64,000 bases of DNA from Inia geoffrensis (taxonomy: Eukaryota > Chordata > Mammalia > Artiodactyla > Iniidae). The DNA lies in assembly GCA_036417435.1 (NCBI GenBank), contig CM070902.1, positions 136,265,886-136,329,885 on the forward strand, written 5' to 3'. The first letter of the stretch is position 1. Each line of letters opens with the position of its first letter. The position numbers and the translations under genes were made by a program. This document shows, one piece after another, positions 37,426 through 50,561 of this stretch. Below the pieces are notes generated by a model that was not told where the DNA came from, ran no database searches, and worked only from the letters and a program-made list of their open reading frames with translations.

Positions 37426-38430
37426 CTTGGTGGTAACCTTTTTACTTATATCTTTTATAAAGCTTTTTATTTTTTAGTCCCTGTTTTCTTATTTGACATT
37501 TTACATTCCGGTTTGTCAGTCATTAAGGGAATCCTCCGAGCGCTACCGACCAATTACAAAACAAAGAGCTTATTCCACCTTCATCTTTCCCTTCTCCCAT
37601 TTTTAGCTGCATTATTTCTACTTTGTTATAACAACATTTATGTATATTTCCACCCTTAGCCCCACCTTTTAGTCTTAGATCTACAATTAATGAAATGCTC
37701 ACCATCATTTCTTTTCCTAAAGTTTCCCTAGTCATATCTTTTTTGAAAGATCACTCTTTAGTAGATTCCTCAAGAAGCCTCAGAAGGATATTTCACATGT
37801 GCCTAAGGTGCTTTTTGGTGTTGTTTTTTCTCACATTGCCAAATTCTTGTTTGAGGATATTTCAGTTTAGTGTATTGTGTCATTGTTTTCTTCTATTTAG
37901 TGTGTTTTTTTTTTTTTTCGGGAAATTTTCATCAGTTGCGATGTGTTCTCATTACTGTCTTCTTTTTATAGTGGCTTTGTAAAGAAGTAGACTGATTTTG
38001 TCTACTCAATTCACCAGATAGGCTTGGCAATTTGGAATGGTTCATAAGATTCCATGTTCAAAAATGTCCTCTGCTCTCAGTGTAGTAAAGTACAATTTTT
38101 TAAATGGATTTTTTTTGTGGGTGATAGGGGTTGTATGCTCCCTTTTCTCTTGTGGTTCTCATTGGTCTTGCAGAATCCTGAATTTCACCTTTTGCATTTT
38201 TTCCCCTTCACTATCCAGAATCCAAAGGGCATGTCCCAGTTCCTTTTGACCTTCTTCTCCAAGAAGAGACTGCTTGTATATACCAGGACTTTTTCCCCAC
38301 TATTTTCACAGTTGAGGTGGACTGTTAGCTTCTTTCTACTCCCATTTCCTTTTCTACAGTTTTCTAGACCTCTTAACACATCCCTTGTCCTCCACAAAGG
38401 TTTGCATCAAGAACTCAAAAAATAACTCTA
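37426..38430. other. Unassigned DNA between two L1s
   Basis: About 1 kb of T-rich sequence (A-rich on minus) with a few CpGs ('cctccgagcgctaccgacc' near 37535). It includes a 123-codon plus frame (38054-38425) and overlapping minus frames, none recognisable. It may be a decayed L1/HAL1-type 5' region or a decayed retrocopy in antisense. I could not align it to the other L1s here. Confidence 0.35.
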
Positions 38431-39758
38431 CTGGAAGAACAAAGCTGGAGGCATCAGGCTTCCTGATTTCAAACTATATTACAAAACTATAATGATCAAA
38501 ACAATATGGCACTGGCATAAAATAGACACGTAGACCAACGGAACAGAATAGAGAGCCTGGAAATAAACTCACAAATATATGGACAATCAATTTACAACAG
38601 AAGAGCCAAGAATATACAATACGGGAAGGACAGTCTCTTCAATAAGTGTTGTTGGGAAAACTGGAGAGCTACATGCAAAAGAATAAAACTGGACCCTATC
38701 TTACACCATATAAAAAAATTAAACCAAAATGAATTAAATACTTGAATGTAAGACCTGAAACTCTAAAACCCCTAGAAGGAATTATAGGCAGTAAGCTTCT
38801 TGATATCAGTCTTGGTGATGACTGTTTAAAAAGCAAAGGCAACAAAAGCAAAAATAAACAGTGGGATTACATCAAACTAAAAAGCATCTGCAGAGCAAAG
38901 GAAATCATCAACAAACTGAAAAAGCAACCTAAAAAATGGGAGAAAATATTTGCAAATCATGTATCTGATAAGTGGTTAATATCCAAAATATATAAAGAAC
39001 TCACATAACTCAACTGCAAAAAAACAATCCAATTAAAAATGGGCAAAATAGCCATTTTTCCCAAGGAACACATACATGTTTTCAACAAGCACATGAAATG
39101 GTGCTTAATATAACCAATCATCAGGGAAGTACAAATGAAAAGCACAATGAAGTATCACCTCATTCCTGTTAAAATGGCTATTATCAAAAAGACAAGAAAT
39201 AACAAGTGTTGGGAAGGATGTGGAGAAAAGGAAACACCTGTGCATTGCTGGTGGGAGTGTAGATTGATGCAGCCACTATGTACCACAGTATGGAGGTTCC
39301 TCAAAAAATTAAAAATAGAAATACCATATGATCCAGCAATTCCACTTCTGGGTATTTATCTGAAGGAATTAAAATAACTATCTGAAAAAGAGATCTACAC
39401 CCTATGTTCACTGCAGCATTATTTAAAAAGCCAAGACAGAAAAATACCCTCAGTGTCCTACGATGGATGAATGGATAAGAAATGTGGTATATATATACAC
39501 AATGGAAAATCATTTAGCCATGAAAAAGGAAAATTTGCCATTTGTGACCACATGTATGGACATTGAGGGCATTATGCTAAGTGAAGTAAGTTAAACAGAG
39601 AAAGACAAATACCATATGATCTCATGTGTGTAACCTAAGAGCAGAAAACAAAAAATCCGAACTCATAGGTAGAGTGCAAATTTGAGGGGCTGGGAGTTGG
39701 CAAAATGGGTAAAGGGGGTAAACAAATACAAAATTCCAGCTATAAAATAAATAAGTCA
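38431..39758 (+). mobile_element. Old sense L1, upstream half (interrupted)
   Basis: Starts within ORF2 ('agaacaaagctggaggcatc', equivalent to about 13403 in the 10.3-15 kb copy) and runs collinearly with that copy through the ORF2 C-terminus (frames 38742-39008 and 39135-39377) into the 3'UTR. It stops at 'aaataagtca' (39758), where an 8-kb L1 has inserted. It continues at 47762. Confidence 0.9.
39749..39758. repeat. Target-site duplication, left copy, of the 8-kb L1
   Basis: aaataagtca, repeated at 47752-47761. Joining the two sides restores the 3'UTR text seen without a break at 14690-14710. Confidence 0.85.
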
Positions 39759-41342
39759 GAGGAGTTAAGATGGTGGAGGAGTAGGAGGACGTGGAGGTCA
39801 TCTCTCTCCACGGATGCATCAGGAGTACATCTATAGATGCAACAATTCTCACAGGACACTGGCTGAAAACTAGCAGAAGACCTTGGACACCAGAAAGGAC
39901 TATAAACATCCCTGCATAACTGGGTAAGACAAAAAAAAAAAAAAAGAAGGGTTAAGGAGGGGGAGAGGAAGCAGGACAGGACCTGAACCCTGGCGTGGGG
40001 GAGCTGAAGCAGAGGAGAGATTCCCGAATTTGGGGAAAACCCCTCCCTGAAGGGGAAACACCCTCTCCGGGGACAGAAGGGAAGAATTTGAGGCTGTCAG
40101 AAGAGGATTAAGTGGCCGATCTATGGCAGACGGGACACAGTGAGAAATACACAGATGGTCCGTACTGCGGTTGTACATGCCCCAGACTGGGATGTGTGTT
40201 CACAGGTGTGCAAGGGGGCTGGGAGCTGGAGTGTGGAGATTGGAGAACAGGCCCAGAGCAAGAACTGCTGTTGGCTGTGGGAAGATGGACTGAGGGGATG
40301 GGAGGGAGGAAACCTGCAGCAGGGAATGCCTACGGAGGAAGACCAGACAGCTATGGAAGCAGGGCACTATTGCTGAGTCACATGCAGGGGGAGGAACCAC
40401 TATTGGTACTTCCAATAGTGGTTGGAAAGAAAAATAAAGCAAGCCTCTCTTTCTCCACATGCCGGTGCCTGCTGACAGACAATACAAGAAACCATCTCAG
40501 GGCAGGCTCTTGTGTGCTGGCTGATGAGCAATAAAAAAAAGCCCCCTAAGGTATGGCATTCACATGCTGACTTCAGGGCGATAAAAAAAAATGCCCCCCC
40601 AGGGCAAGCCCTCACGCACCATATGTCAGGCACCAGAAAAGGCCCTCACTAAGGCCATATCTCTTGCACCCCTGGCTGCCAGATTCCCTGCGCATTTGGT
40701 GCCAGCAAGCCTGCTGCAATCCAAGCAGTCATACCACCTCTGCACCCAGTCCTCACTGAGGCAGACCCAAGAGCTCCAAGGCAGCCTCAGGACCAGACTC
40801 CTGTTGGTGGACCACATGCAGAGGTGGGGATAAAACCAAGCAGAACCCCAGGGATGGAGCGACTAAGGAAGGAGATCAAAAATCTTCCCATAAGCTGTAC
40901 AAACTGCAGATTTAATCCTCACAATCCCCTGCATCTATGGAATATCTGAGTAGACAATGAGTGCTCCCACAAATGAAAACAGTCTAGCTCTGGCAGCTGT
41001 GGACTTTGGGGGCAAACACATGCAGGAATTGGGCCAGATCAGAGTCTGAGTGGTCCCCACAATGCCCACAGCAGGCCCAGAAACCAGCCCAGAGGCAGAG
41101 GAGGGGCCCTTGGGGAGGTGGAGGGGGGCTGTGGCTCATAGCATGTTCCAGGACACTTACAGCTGAGACCCCAGGAAAACATAATTATTACTATTAATTT
41201 TATTATGTTTTGATTCATTCTGTCATTAGTTCTGGCTTGTTTGGGTTTTTTTTCTTTCTTTTGTTTGTTTGTAGTTGTTTTGGTCTATTTTTAGTCTTTT
41301 GGGATCTTTGTGTTTTATAACAAATTTTTGGTTTTTATATCT

Positions 41343-42150
41343 TTCAATTTTTACTTTGCTTTTCTGTTGTTCTGTGTTCTTTTCCTTATTTTTTTCTTCT
41401 TTTTCTTTAATATATCTTTTTTTAATATATATTTCCATTTCTACTTTGCTCTTCTGTTGTCCTGTGTTTTTTCCCTTTTTATTTTATTTTACTATTATTC
41501 TTTTAAATCATTTTTATTGGTTTGCTCTGTTTCCTTGCTATATTCTTCAGTTGGCACACTGCTGTGGTTTTGTTTTTAGGTTTTGTATATTTGTTAGTTT
41601 TGATCCTAATTATTTGATATCATTTTTGAGTTCTTCAATTTGTCTTGTTGTTCTCTTGCTTTTTGTTTTATTTTGTTCTGTTTTTGTTTCTTTTGCATGT
41701 GTGTGTGTTTCCTTGTTTCTGTTTTTGTTTGACTTTGTTTTTACCATTTCTCTGGGGTTTTGCCTTTTGTTTTTCTTTAATATAATTTCTATTTTCTTTT
41801 TTTATATTTCCCTTTCTACACTGCTTTTCTGTTGATCTGTCTTCTTTCCCCTTTCTCTTTTTCTTTCTTTTTTTTAATCATTTTTGTTGGTTTGTTTTGT
41901 TTCTTTGCTTCATTCTTCAGTTGGCACTCTGCTTTGGTTTTGCGTTTCTGTCAGTTTTCTTTTTAATTGTTTGATTTCATTCTGGGGTTCTTTACTTTGT
42001 CTGGTTGTTTTCTTGATTTTTGTTTTATTTGATTCTGTTTTTGTTTCTTCTGTGTGTGTGCGTGTTTCCTTGTTTCTGTTTTTGTTTGTTTGATTTTACC
42101 ATTTGTCTGGGGTTTTGTTAGACGGTTTTTTTTTTTTTTTTTTAATCCCC
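41343..42150 (+). repeat. T-rich tandem repeat in the L1 5'UTR
   Basis: An extremely T-rich block with two diverged units of about 357-370 bp. Anchors: 'ttcttcagttggcac' at 41543 and 41913; 'ccttgtttctgtttttgttt' at 41711 and 42068. A shorter motif ('ctttgctcttctgttgtcctgtg') is also repeated near 41353, 41441 and 41817. The corresponding part of the 15.7-kb copy is only about 150 bp. It reads as a Phe/Leu-rich 186-codon frame (41275-41835), which is a by-product. Confidence 0.85.
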
Positions 42151-42659
42151 TTTACTGCTGGGATGAGCAACTCTCGGGGTCTTGGTTCCTTGACAGGAAA
42201 TCAAGCCTGAGGCTCTGGGGTGGGAGCACCAAGTCCAAGATGCTAGACCACTAGAGAATTCCCAGCCCAAGGGAAGGTTAATCACTGAGAGCTCTCACAA
42301 AGGCCTCTTTCTGAATCCAAGACCTAACTCCACCCAACTGCCAGCAACTCCCAGTGCTGGACGCCTCACACCAAATGACAAACAAGACAGGAACACAAAA
42401 CAACCCATCAGCACACAGACTACATAAAGTCATACTAAGCTCACAGACACCCCAAAACACACCACCTGAAATGGCCCTGCTCATCAGAGGTAAGAGGCTC
42501 AGCTCCACCCAACAGAACGCAGGCACCAGTCTCTCCCATCAGGAAGCCTATGCAATCCACTGGACAAACCTCACCACCGAGGGCAGAGAACAGAAGCAAG
42601 AGGAACTATGACCCCAAAGCCTAAGGAAAGGAGACCTCAAATACTGTAAATTAGACAAA

Positions 42660-43545
42660 ATGAGAAGACAGAGAAATATCTTGCAGGCAAAGGAGCAAGA
42701 TAAAAAACACAAGACAAAATAAATGAAGAGGAAATAGGCAAACCACCTGAAAAAGAATTCAGAGTAATGATAGTAAACATGATCCAAAATCTCGGAAATA
42801 GAATGGAGAAAATATAAGAAACGTTTAACAGGGACCAAGAAGAACTAAAGAGCAAACAAACAGAGATGAACAACACAAAAACTGAAATCAAAAATACTCT
42901 AGAAGGAATAAATAGCAGAATAACAGGCAGATCAACGGATAAGTGAGCTGGAAGACAGAATGGTGGATATAACTGCTTCAGAGCAGAATAAAGAAAAAAG
43001 AATGAGAAGAATGGAGGACAATATCAGAGACCTCTGTGACAACATTAAGCACACTGACACTCAAATTATAGGCATCCCAGAAGGATAAGAAAAAAAGAAA
43101 GTGTCTGAGAAAATATTTGAAGAGATTATAGTTGAAAACTTCCCCTAACATGGGAAAGGAAATAATCAAGTTCAGGAAGCTCAAAGAGTCCCATACAGTA
43201 TAAACCCAAGGAGAAATGCAGAGACACATATTAATCAAACTAACAAAAATTAAACACACAAAAAAAATATTAAAAGGAGCAAGAGAAAAACAACAAATAA
43301 CATACAAGGGAATCCCCACAAGGTTATAAACTGACCTTTCAACAGAAACTCTACAGGCCACAAGGGAGTGGCAAGATATATTTAAAGTGATGAAAGGGGA
43401 AAACCTACAACCGTGATTACTCTACCCAGCAAGGATCTCATTCAGATTTGATGGAGAAATCAAAAGCTTTATAGACAAGCAAAAGTTAAGAGAATTCAGC
43501 ACCATCAAACCAGCTTTACAACAAATGCTCAAGGAACTTCTCTAG
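42660..43545 (+). pseudogene. L1 ORF1 remnant
   Basis: ATG at 42660 is followed by a lysine/arginine-rich start and a stop at codon 21 (42720-42722). Beyond this, shifting frames carry ORF1-like coiled-coil text, and the ORF1 end ('aaggaacttctctag') lies at 43543-43545. The intact protein is an RNA-binding trimer that coats L1 RNA. This copy would not make it. Confidence 0.85.
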
Positions 43546-43592
43546 GCAGGAAACAAAAGACCTACAAAAACAAACCCCAAACAATTAAGAAA

Positions 43593-46500
43593 ATGGTAAT
43601 AGGAACATACATATCAATAGTTACCTTAAATGTAAATGGACTGAATGCTCCAACCAAAAGACACAGACTGGCTGAATGGATGCAAAAACAAGACCAGTAT
43701 ATATGATGTCTACAAGACACCCACTTCAGACATAGGGACATAGGGACACATACAGACTGAAAGTGAGGGGATGGAAAAAGATATTCCATGCAAATGGAAA
43801 TCAAAAGAAAGCTGGAGTAGCAATACTCATATCAAACAAAATAGACTTTAAAATAAAGACTATTACAAGAGACAAGGAAGGACACTACATAATGATCAAG
43901 GGATAAATCCAAGAAGATATAACAATTGTAAATATCGATGCAGCCAACATAGGAGCAGGTTAATACATAAGGCAGATGCTAACAGACATAAAAGGGGAAA
44001 TGGACAGCAACACAATAATAGTAGGGGACTTTAACACCCCACTTACACCAATGGACAGATCATCCAGACAGAAAATAAACAAGGAAACACAACCTTTAAA
44101 TGACACATTAGACCAGATGGACTTAATTGATATTTATAGACATTCCATCAAAAAACAACAGAATACACTTTCTTCTCAAGTGCACACAGAACATTCTCCA
44201 GGATAGATCTTTTCTTCGGTCGCAAATCAAGCCTCAGTAAATTTAAAAAAATTGAAATAGTATCAAGCATCTTTTCCGATGACAACTCTCTGAGACTACA
44301 TATCAATTACAGGAAAAAAAAACTGTAAAAAATACAAACACATGGAGGCTAAACAATACACCACTAAACAACCAAGAGATCACTGAAGAAATCCAAGAGG
44401 AAATCAAAAAATACCTAGAAACAAATGACAATGAAAACACAACGATCCAAAACCTATGGGATGCAGCAAAAGCACTTCTAAGAGGGAAGTTTATAGCAAT
44501 ACAATCCTACCTTAAGAAACAAGAAAAATCTCCAATAACCAACCTAACCTGACACCTAAAGCATTAGAGAAAGAAGAAGAAGAACAACAACAACAAAAAC
44601 CCAAAGTTAGCAGAAGGAAAGAAACCATAAAGATCAGATCAGAGACAAATGAAAAAAGAAGTGAAGAAAACAATAGCAAAGACCAATAAAAATAAAATCT
44701 GGTCCTTTGAGAAGATAAAATTGATAACCACTAGCCAGACTCATCAGCAAAAAAGGGGAGAAGACTCAAATCAATAGAATTAGAAATGAAAAAGGAGAAG
44801 AAACTGACATCACAGAAATAAAAGAATCATGAGACACTACTACAAGCAACTATATGCCAATAAAAAGGACAACCTGGAAGAAATGGACAAATTCTTAGAA
44901 AAGTACAAGCTTCCGAGACTGAACCAGGAAGAAATAGAAAATATGCAAGACCAATCAGAAGCCCTAAAATTGGAACTGTGATTAAAAATCTTCCAACAGA
45001 CAAAAGCCCAGAGCCAGATGGCTTCACAAGTGAATTCTATCAAACATTTACAGAAGAGCTAACACCTTTCCTTCTCAAACTCTTCCAAAATTCAGCAGAA
45101 GCAGGAACATTCCCAAACTCATTCTACAAGGTCACCATCACTCTGATACCAAAACCAAACAAAGATGTCACCAAAAAAGAAAACTACAGGCCAGTATCAC
45201 CAATGAACATAGATGCAAAAATCCTAAACAAAATACTAGCAAACAGAATCCAACAGCACATTAAAAGCATCATACACCATGATCAAGTGGGGTTTATCCC
45301 AGGAAGTCAAGGATTCTTCAATACACACAAAAAATCAATGTGATACACCATATTAACAAAGTGAAGGAGAAAAACCATATGATCATCTCAATAGATGCAG
45401 AGAAATCTTTTGACAAAATTCAACACCCAGTAATGATAAAAACCCTCCAGAAAGTAGGCACAGAGGGAACTTTCCTCAACATAATAAAGGCCATATATGA
45501 CAAACCCAGAGCAAACATCATCCTCAATGGTGAAAAACTGAAACCATTTCCACTAAGATAAGGAAGAAGACAAGGTTGCCCACTCTCACCACTATTATTC
45601 AACAGTTTTGGAAGTTTTAGCCACAGCAATCAGAGAAGAAAAACAAAAGGAATCCAAATCAGAAATGAAGAGGTAAAGCTGTCACTGTTTGCAGATGACA
45701 TGATACTATACATAGAGAATCCTAAAAGATGCTACCAGAAAACTACTAGAGCTAATCAATGGAATTGGTAAAGTAGCAGGATACAAAATTAATGCACAGA
45801 CATCTATTGCATTCCTATACACTAATGATGAAACAACTGAAAGTGAAATTAAGAAAACACTCCCATTTACCACTGCAACAAAAAGAATAAAATATCTAAG
45901 AATAAACCTACCTAAGGAGACAAAAGACCTGTATGCAGAAAATTAAGACACTTATGAAAGAAATTAAAGATGATACAAGTAGATGGAGAGATATACCATG
46001 ATCTTGGATTGGAAGAAAAAACACTGTGAAAATGACTCTACTACCCAAAGCAATCTACAGATTCAACGCAATCCCTATCAAACTACCACTGGCATTTTTC
46101 ACAGAACTAGAACAAAAAATTTCACACTTTGTATGGAAACACAAATGACCCCGAATAGCCAAAGCAATCTTGTGAAAGAAAAACGGAGGTGGAGGAATCA
46201 GGCTCCCTGACTTCAGACTGTACTACAAAGTTACAGTAATCAAGACAGTATGGTACTGGCACAAATACAGAAATATAGATCAATGGAACAGGATAGAAAG
46301 CCCAGAGATAAACCCACACACATATGGTCACCTTATCTTTGATAAAGGAGGCAAGAATATACAGTGGAGAAAAGACAGCCTCTTCAATAAGTGGTGCTGG
46401 GAAAACTGGACAGCTACATGTAAAAGAATGAGATTGGAACACTCCCTAACACCATACAGAAAAATAAACTCAAAATGGATTAAAGACCTAAATGTAAGGC

Positions 46501-47362
46501 CAGACACTATCAAATGCTTAGAGGAAAACATAGGCAGAACACTCTATGACATAAATCACAGCAAGATCCTTTTTTGACCCACCTCCTAGAGAAATGGAAA
46601 TAAAAATAAACAAATGGGATCAAAGCTTTTTCACAGCAAAGGAAACCATAAACAAGACCAAAAGACAACCCCCAGAATGGGAGAAAATATTTGCAAATGA
46701 AGCAACTGACAAAGGATTAATCTCCAAAATTTACAAGCAGTTCATTCAGCTCAATATCAACAAAAACAAACAACCCAATCCAAAAAAGGGCAGAAGACCT
46801 AAATAGACATTTCTCCAAAGAAGACATACAGTTTGCCAACCAACACATGAAAAGATGCTCAACATCACTAATCATTAGAGAAATGCAAATCAAACCAAAA
46901 TGAGGTTATCACCTCACACCGGTCAGAATGGTCATCAAAAAATCTAGAAACAATAAATGCTGGAGAGGGTGTGCAGAAAATGGAATGCTCCTGCACTGTT
47001 GGTGGGAATGTAAATTGATACAGCCACTATGGAGAACAGTATGGGGGTTCCGTAAAAAACTAAAAGTAGAACTACCATACAACCCAGCAATCCCACTGCT
47101 GGGCATATACCCTGAGAAAACCATAATTCAAAAAGACACATGTACCACAATGTTCACTGCAGCACTATTTACAACTGCCAGGACATGGAAGCAACCTAAA
47201 TGCCCATCGACAGATGAATGGGTAAAGAAGATGTGCCACATATATACAATGGAATATTCTTCAGCCATAAAAAGGAACAATATTGAGTTATTTGTAGTGA
47301 GGTGGACGGACCTAGAGTCTTTCATACAGAGTGAAGTAAGTCAGGAAAAGAAAAACAAATAA
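43593..47362 (+). pseudogene. L1 ORF2 remnant
   Basis: ATG at 43593 opens with MVIGTYISIVTLNVNGLN, then TGA at codon 38 (43704-43706). Surviving parts: endonuclease (43976-44206, VGDFNTPL), early reverse transcriptase (44978-45343, [20 protein letters not shown]), core with the FADD box at about 45690, and C-terminus (46928-47362, [19 protein letters not shown]). Frames shift at least four times. It shows the usual ORF2 domain order. Confidence 0.9.
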
Positions 47363-47751
47363 CCATATGCTAACACATATACGTGGAATCTAAAAACAAT
47401 GGTACTGATGAACCTAGTGGCAGGACAGGAATAAAGACACAGACGTAGAGAACGGACTTGAGGGGAAGGGGAAGCTGAGACGAAGTGAGAGAGGAGCATT
47501 GACATACACACACTACCAAATGTAAAATGGATGGCTAGTGGGAAGCTGCTGCATAGCACAGGGGGATCAGCTCAAAGCTTTGTGATGACCTAGAGTGGTA
47601 GGGAGGGTGGGAGGGAGTCTCAAGAGGGAGGGGATACACGGATATATGTATACATATAGCTGACTCACTTTGTTGTACAGCAGAAACACAACACTGTAAA
47701 GCAATTATACTCCTTTAAAGATGTAAAAAATAAAAAAATTAAAAAAGGAAA

Positions 47752-47761
47752 AAATAAGTCA
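47752..47761. repeat. Target-site duplication, right copy, of the 8-kb L1
   Basis: aaataagtca. See 39749-39758. Confidence 0.85.
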
Positions 47762-48010
47762 TGAGATGTAATGTACAGCATGGTGACTATAGCTAATAAT
47801 ACTGTATTGTACATTGAAAATTGCTAAAAGAATAGATCTTAAAAGTTCTCATTACAAGAAAAACTTGTAAGTATGTGTGGTGATGGATGTTAAGATTTAT
47901 TTATATATACAAATATTGAATCATTATGTTATATACCTGAAACTAATATAGTGTTATATGTGAAATACATCTATAATATTATATATATATATATAAATAT
48001 ATATAAATAC
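47762..48010 (+). mobile_element. Old sense L1, downstream part (3'UTR and tail)
   Basis: 'atgtacagcatggtgactatag', 'gatcttaaaagttctcattacaag' and 'attgaatcattatgttatatacc' continue the L1 broken at 39758. It ends in an AT-rich tail with (AT)n at about 47978-48005. Confidence 0.88.
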
Positions 48011-48955
48011 ATCAAAAATAATATAAAACACTTCTGGAATTTGTTATCCATACTTATTTTTACTTACGGGTAGTTTGCAAATTGTAGTCTCTAGTTGTGC
48101 AAAAGGTGTGGATCATGTGTGGCTTTATTTGCTTTTTGTTGTTCTGTATAGTTTACAGAGGATGTGTAAAGAGATTTGGGTTTTGGTGAGTTCCATTATT
48201 TCCAAAATTTTTCCCCTTAGCCAACTGACTTCAGGAATCCCCCATAATACAAAAGAGCAAAGGACGGCAGTATAGCACAAAGTTCTTTAGACTGTGATAT
48301 GCCATATCCACTTGATGGTGGTGCTGCTGGACTTGTACGTGGTGATAAAGTAACACCCAATTCATGCGGGTCAGTCTCTATTAAGCCAAATCACGAGCTA
48401 AGACCTGTTTTTCAGAAGGAGGAAAATTATTTGCCTAAGATAACACAACTTTGTTTCAAATCTTAGAGGTCTTCATTGTTTTTACTATCAGAGATTATAC
48501 ATGCTTCACACACACATAATAATTAGTGACACATTTGAAGTATGTTGAACCCATTGAGTCAAAATTGGTGAAGTGAATAGCTGATTGCATTGCTGCATTT
48601 ACCACATGTATTTATTTTGCCCTAGATCTCTACTCAAAACCCCTTAACTTTTGGTCACTCAGTAAATACATCAGTGTAGTTTTTCCTAATGTGCTTTTGT
48701 TTGGATATGGTTCACTAAAGATCTTGATTTTGTTTCTGAGAACAGTTATATGTCTTTTTACCTAAAAGAAATTTAGATAAAATATAGATGGATAGACTGA
48801 TTTATCATAGAACTGTGCTGAAGTAAAGGAAACTTTTAAAGTGTGATCTTGCATGCTTTCCTCAAAATCATTTAGTTTTTTGTAATCCTTCCACAGTTTG
48901 GTGCGCAAATATAAGCACATACAAATGTTTTCTCCCTCTTTACCCAAAATACATC
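48011..48955. other. Unassigned DNA
   Basis: No gene or RNA recognised. A faint MIR-like patch lies around 48400-48470. A repeated feature is only the AT-rich composition. Confidence 0.4.
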
Positions 48956-48957
48956 AT

Positions 48958-49660
48958 AGGATCTTACACACATATTTTGGAACCTTGCTCTTTTTCACAT
49001 CTCTCATTCTACATTAGGAATAAAGAGTATTCTTACTCTTTTGTACAACCTTTTATTGTGCACCAATAAATTTATTATTTAATCAGTCCCCTAATGATGG
49101 GTATTTGGGTTACAAACTATTTCAATGAATAGTGTTTTATACATACCATTTCGTACACATATGCAAGTATATCCCAGAAGAAGGACTGCTGGATCAAAAG
49201 ATATAAGTATTTGTAATTTTGGATGACAGCTGCCAAATTGTTCTCTACAACAGTTTATAATCCCACCAGCAATGTATGAGAATGCTCATTTCCTTCAATG
49301 CCTCCAAAGGTTTAACAACCTTTTGAATTTCTGCAAATCTGAATGTTTAGTTTGCATTTTTCTTATGAGTGAGATAAAGCACCTTTTCATACATTTAAGG
49401 GTCATCCGTCATCTGCCTTCATAGGTTTTGTCCATTTTCCTCTTGAGTGGATGATCTTTTTATTACTAGAGATTAGCCCTTTGTGAAACAATTCTCCATT
49501 ATTGTTCAAGTTTATCATTTGTCTTTTGACACGACCCACGGCACTTTCTTGCCACACAGGCTTTCCTTTTTAAATTGGACTTACCAAATTTTTCTATTAT
49601 GGCCTCTAGATTTTGAGTCATAGTTAGGGAAAACTTTCCCATTCCAATATTGTAAAAGAA
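48958..49660 (-). mobile_element. Ancient L1M/HAL1-type ORF2 fragment, antisense
   Basis: Antisense text 'attatttaatcagtcccctaatgatgggtatttgggtt', 'agaaggactgctggatcaaaag', 'ccaccagcaatgtatgagaatg' and 'ttagccctttgtga' gives the ORF2 C-terminal region in order. Strongly diverged. Confidence 0.75.
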
Positions 49661-50139
49661 AAACTAGAGAAGAGGGGTATGGTTAAACTTTCTGCATAAC
49701 CTGCTTACAAGGGATTTTATGCAAGCCAAGGCATCATGGCTACTTAGTAGAACATCTGAGCCACAACCCCTGGCACAAAATTGTACAAAGAATTTGATAA
49801 AGGGCTGTCTTTAGAAGTGTTTCCCTGCCCAATGAGCTGCATGATATAGCTAAGAAATACCAATAATGGCTTGTGGTCGATAGCTTATTATAGAGCCTGT
49901 GCTACAAGAATTAATGCAGGAAATAATTAGTAGCTATGTTCACAAGTCAAACGAAATTTCACATGCAGTATGAACAAAACTGCTCAACCAAAACATCATA
50001 GAAAGAGACAGTGCTTGATATGAATGCACTGATTTATATATTTCTGGTTGAAGGAGGCAGAAGGAATGAAAAACCAGTACAAATAAATTACTATGTTCTT
50101 CATATAATTATACCTAAATAATATAGTCTACCATTTGAC
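49661..50139. other. Unassigned DNA
   Basis: No gene or repeat recognised. Confidence 0.4.
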
Positions 50140-50310
50140 TGCCTTCTACTTAGCAAGTGTTTAACCTTTAACATTATAAGCTTTATCTATATCATGATCA
50201 TACAGATTTGAAAGTATGGCTCAGAGAGATTAAAAAATGTGTACAAGTTCAAAGACCTGTTACTTGGCAGAAATGGTAATCAAACCTGATGCCAAAGCTT
50301 ATACGTTTCC
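50140..50310 (-). repeat. MIR SINE, antisense
   Basis: 'aagtgtttaacctttaacattataagctttatctatat', 'gaaagtatggctcagagagattaaaa' and 'acttggcagaaatggtaatcaaacc' match antisense MIR. Confidence 0.65.
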
Positions 50311-50381
50311 CACCATGTAACTATGGACCTCCAATTACACTATGTGGTCAGTAAGCTCTCTGAATTGTTTGTGATATACAA

Positions 50382-50561
50382 CTGACCCTTGAAGAATGCA
50401 GGCATTGGGGGTGCCAACCCTCCAGCACCCATGGTTCCATACTGGCTGATTCAACCAACCATGGATGGTGTACTACTGCAGTACGTATTTATTGAAAAAA
50501 TAATCTATGTATAAGTGGACCTGTGCAGTTCAAACCCATACTGTTCAAGGGTCAACTGTGT
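50382..50561 (+). mobile_element. Tigger/MER2-like MITE
   Basis: Ends form a terminal inverted repeat: 'caactgacccttgaa' at the left and 'ttcaagggtcaactg' at the right, about 180 bp apart. The body has 'gattcaaccaaccatggat' and 'aaaataatctatgtataagtgg'. Non-coding, old, pogo superfamily. Confidence 0.82.

Larger units (their letters stand above)
39759..47751 (+). mobile_element. Full-length L1 (about 8 kb), nested in an older L1
   Basis: Begins at the canonical L1 start 'ttaagatggtggaggagtag', with a 2.9-kb 5'UTR, ORF1 (from 42660), ORF2 (from 43593), a 3'UTR and an A-rich tail at about 47726-47751. A 10-bp target-site duplication flanks it. It keeps its 5'UTR promoter region but both reading frames carry early stops, so it is not competent by itself. 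The 5'UTR is about 1 kb longer than in the 15.7-kb fragment, mainly through a T-rich tandem repeat. Confidence 0.95.

Noticed and set aside
41275..41835. A 186-codon frame that looks like a multi-pass membrane protein
   Set aside because: It lies in the T-rich L1 5'UTR repeat, and Phe/Leu text follows from T-rich DNA. No domain, and the overlapping frame (41310-41579) is open for the same reason.
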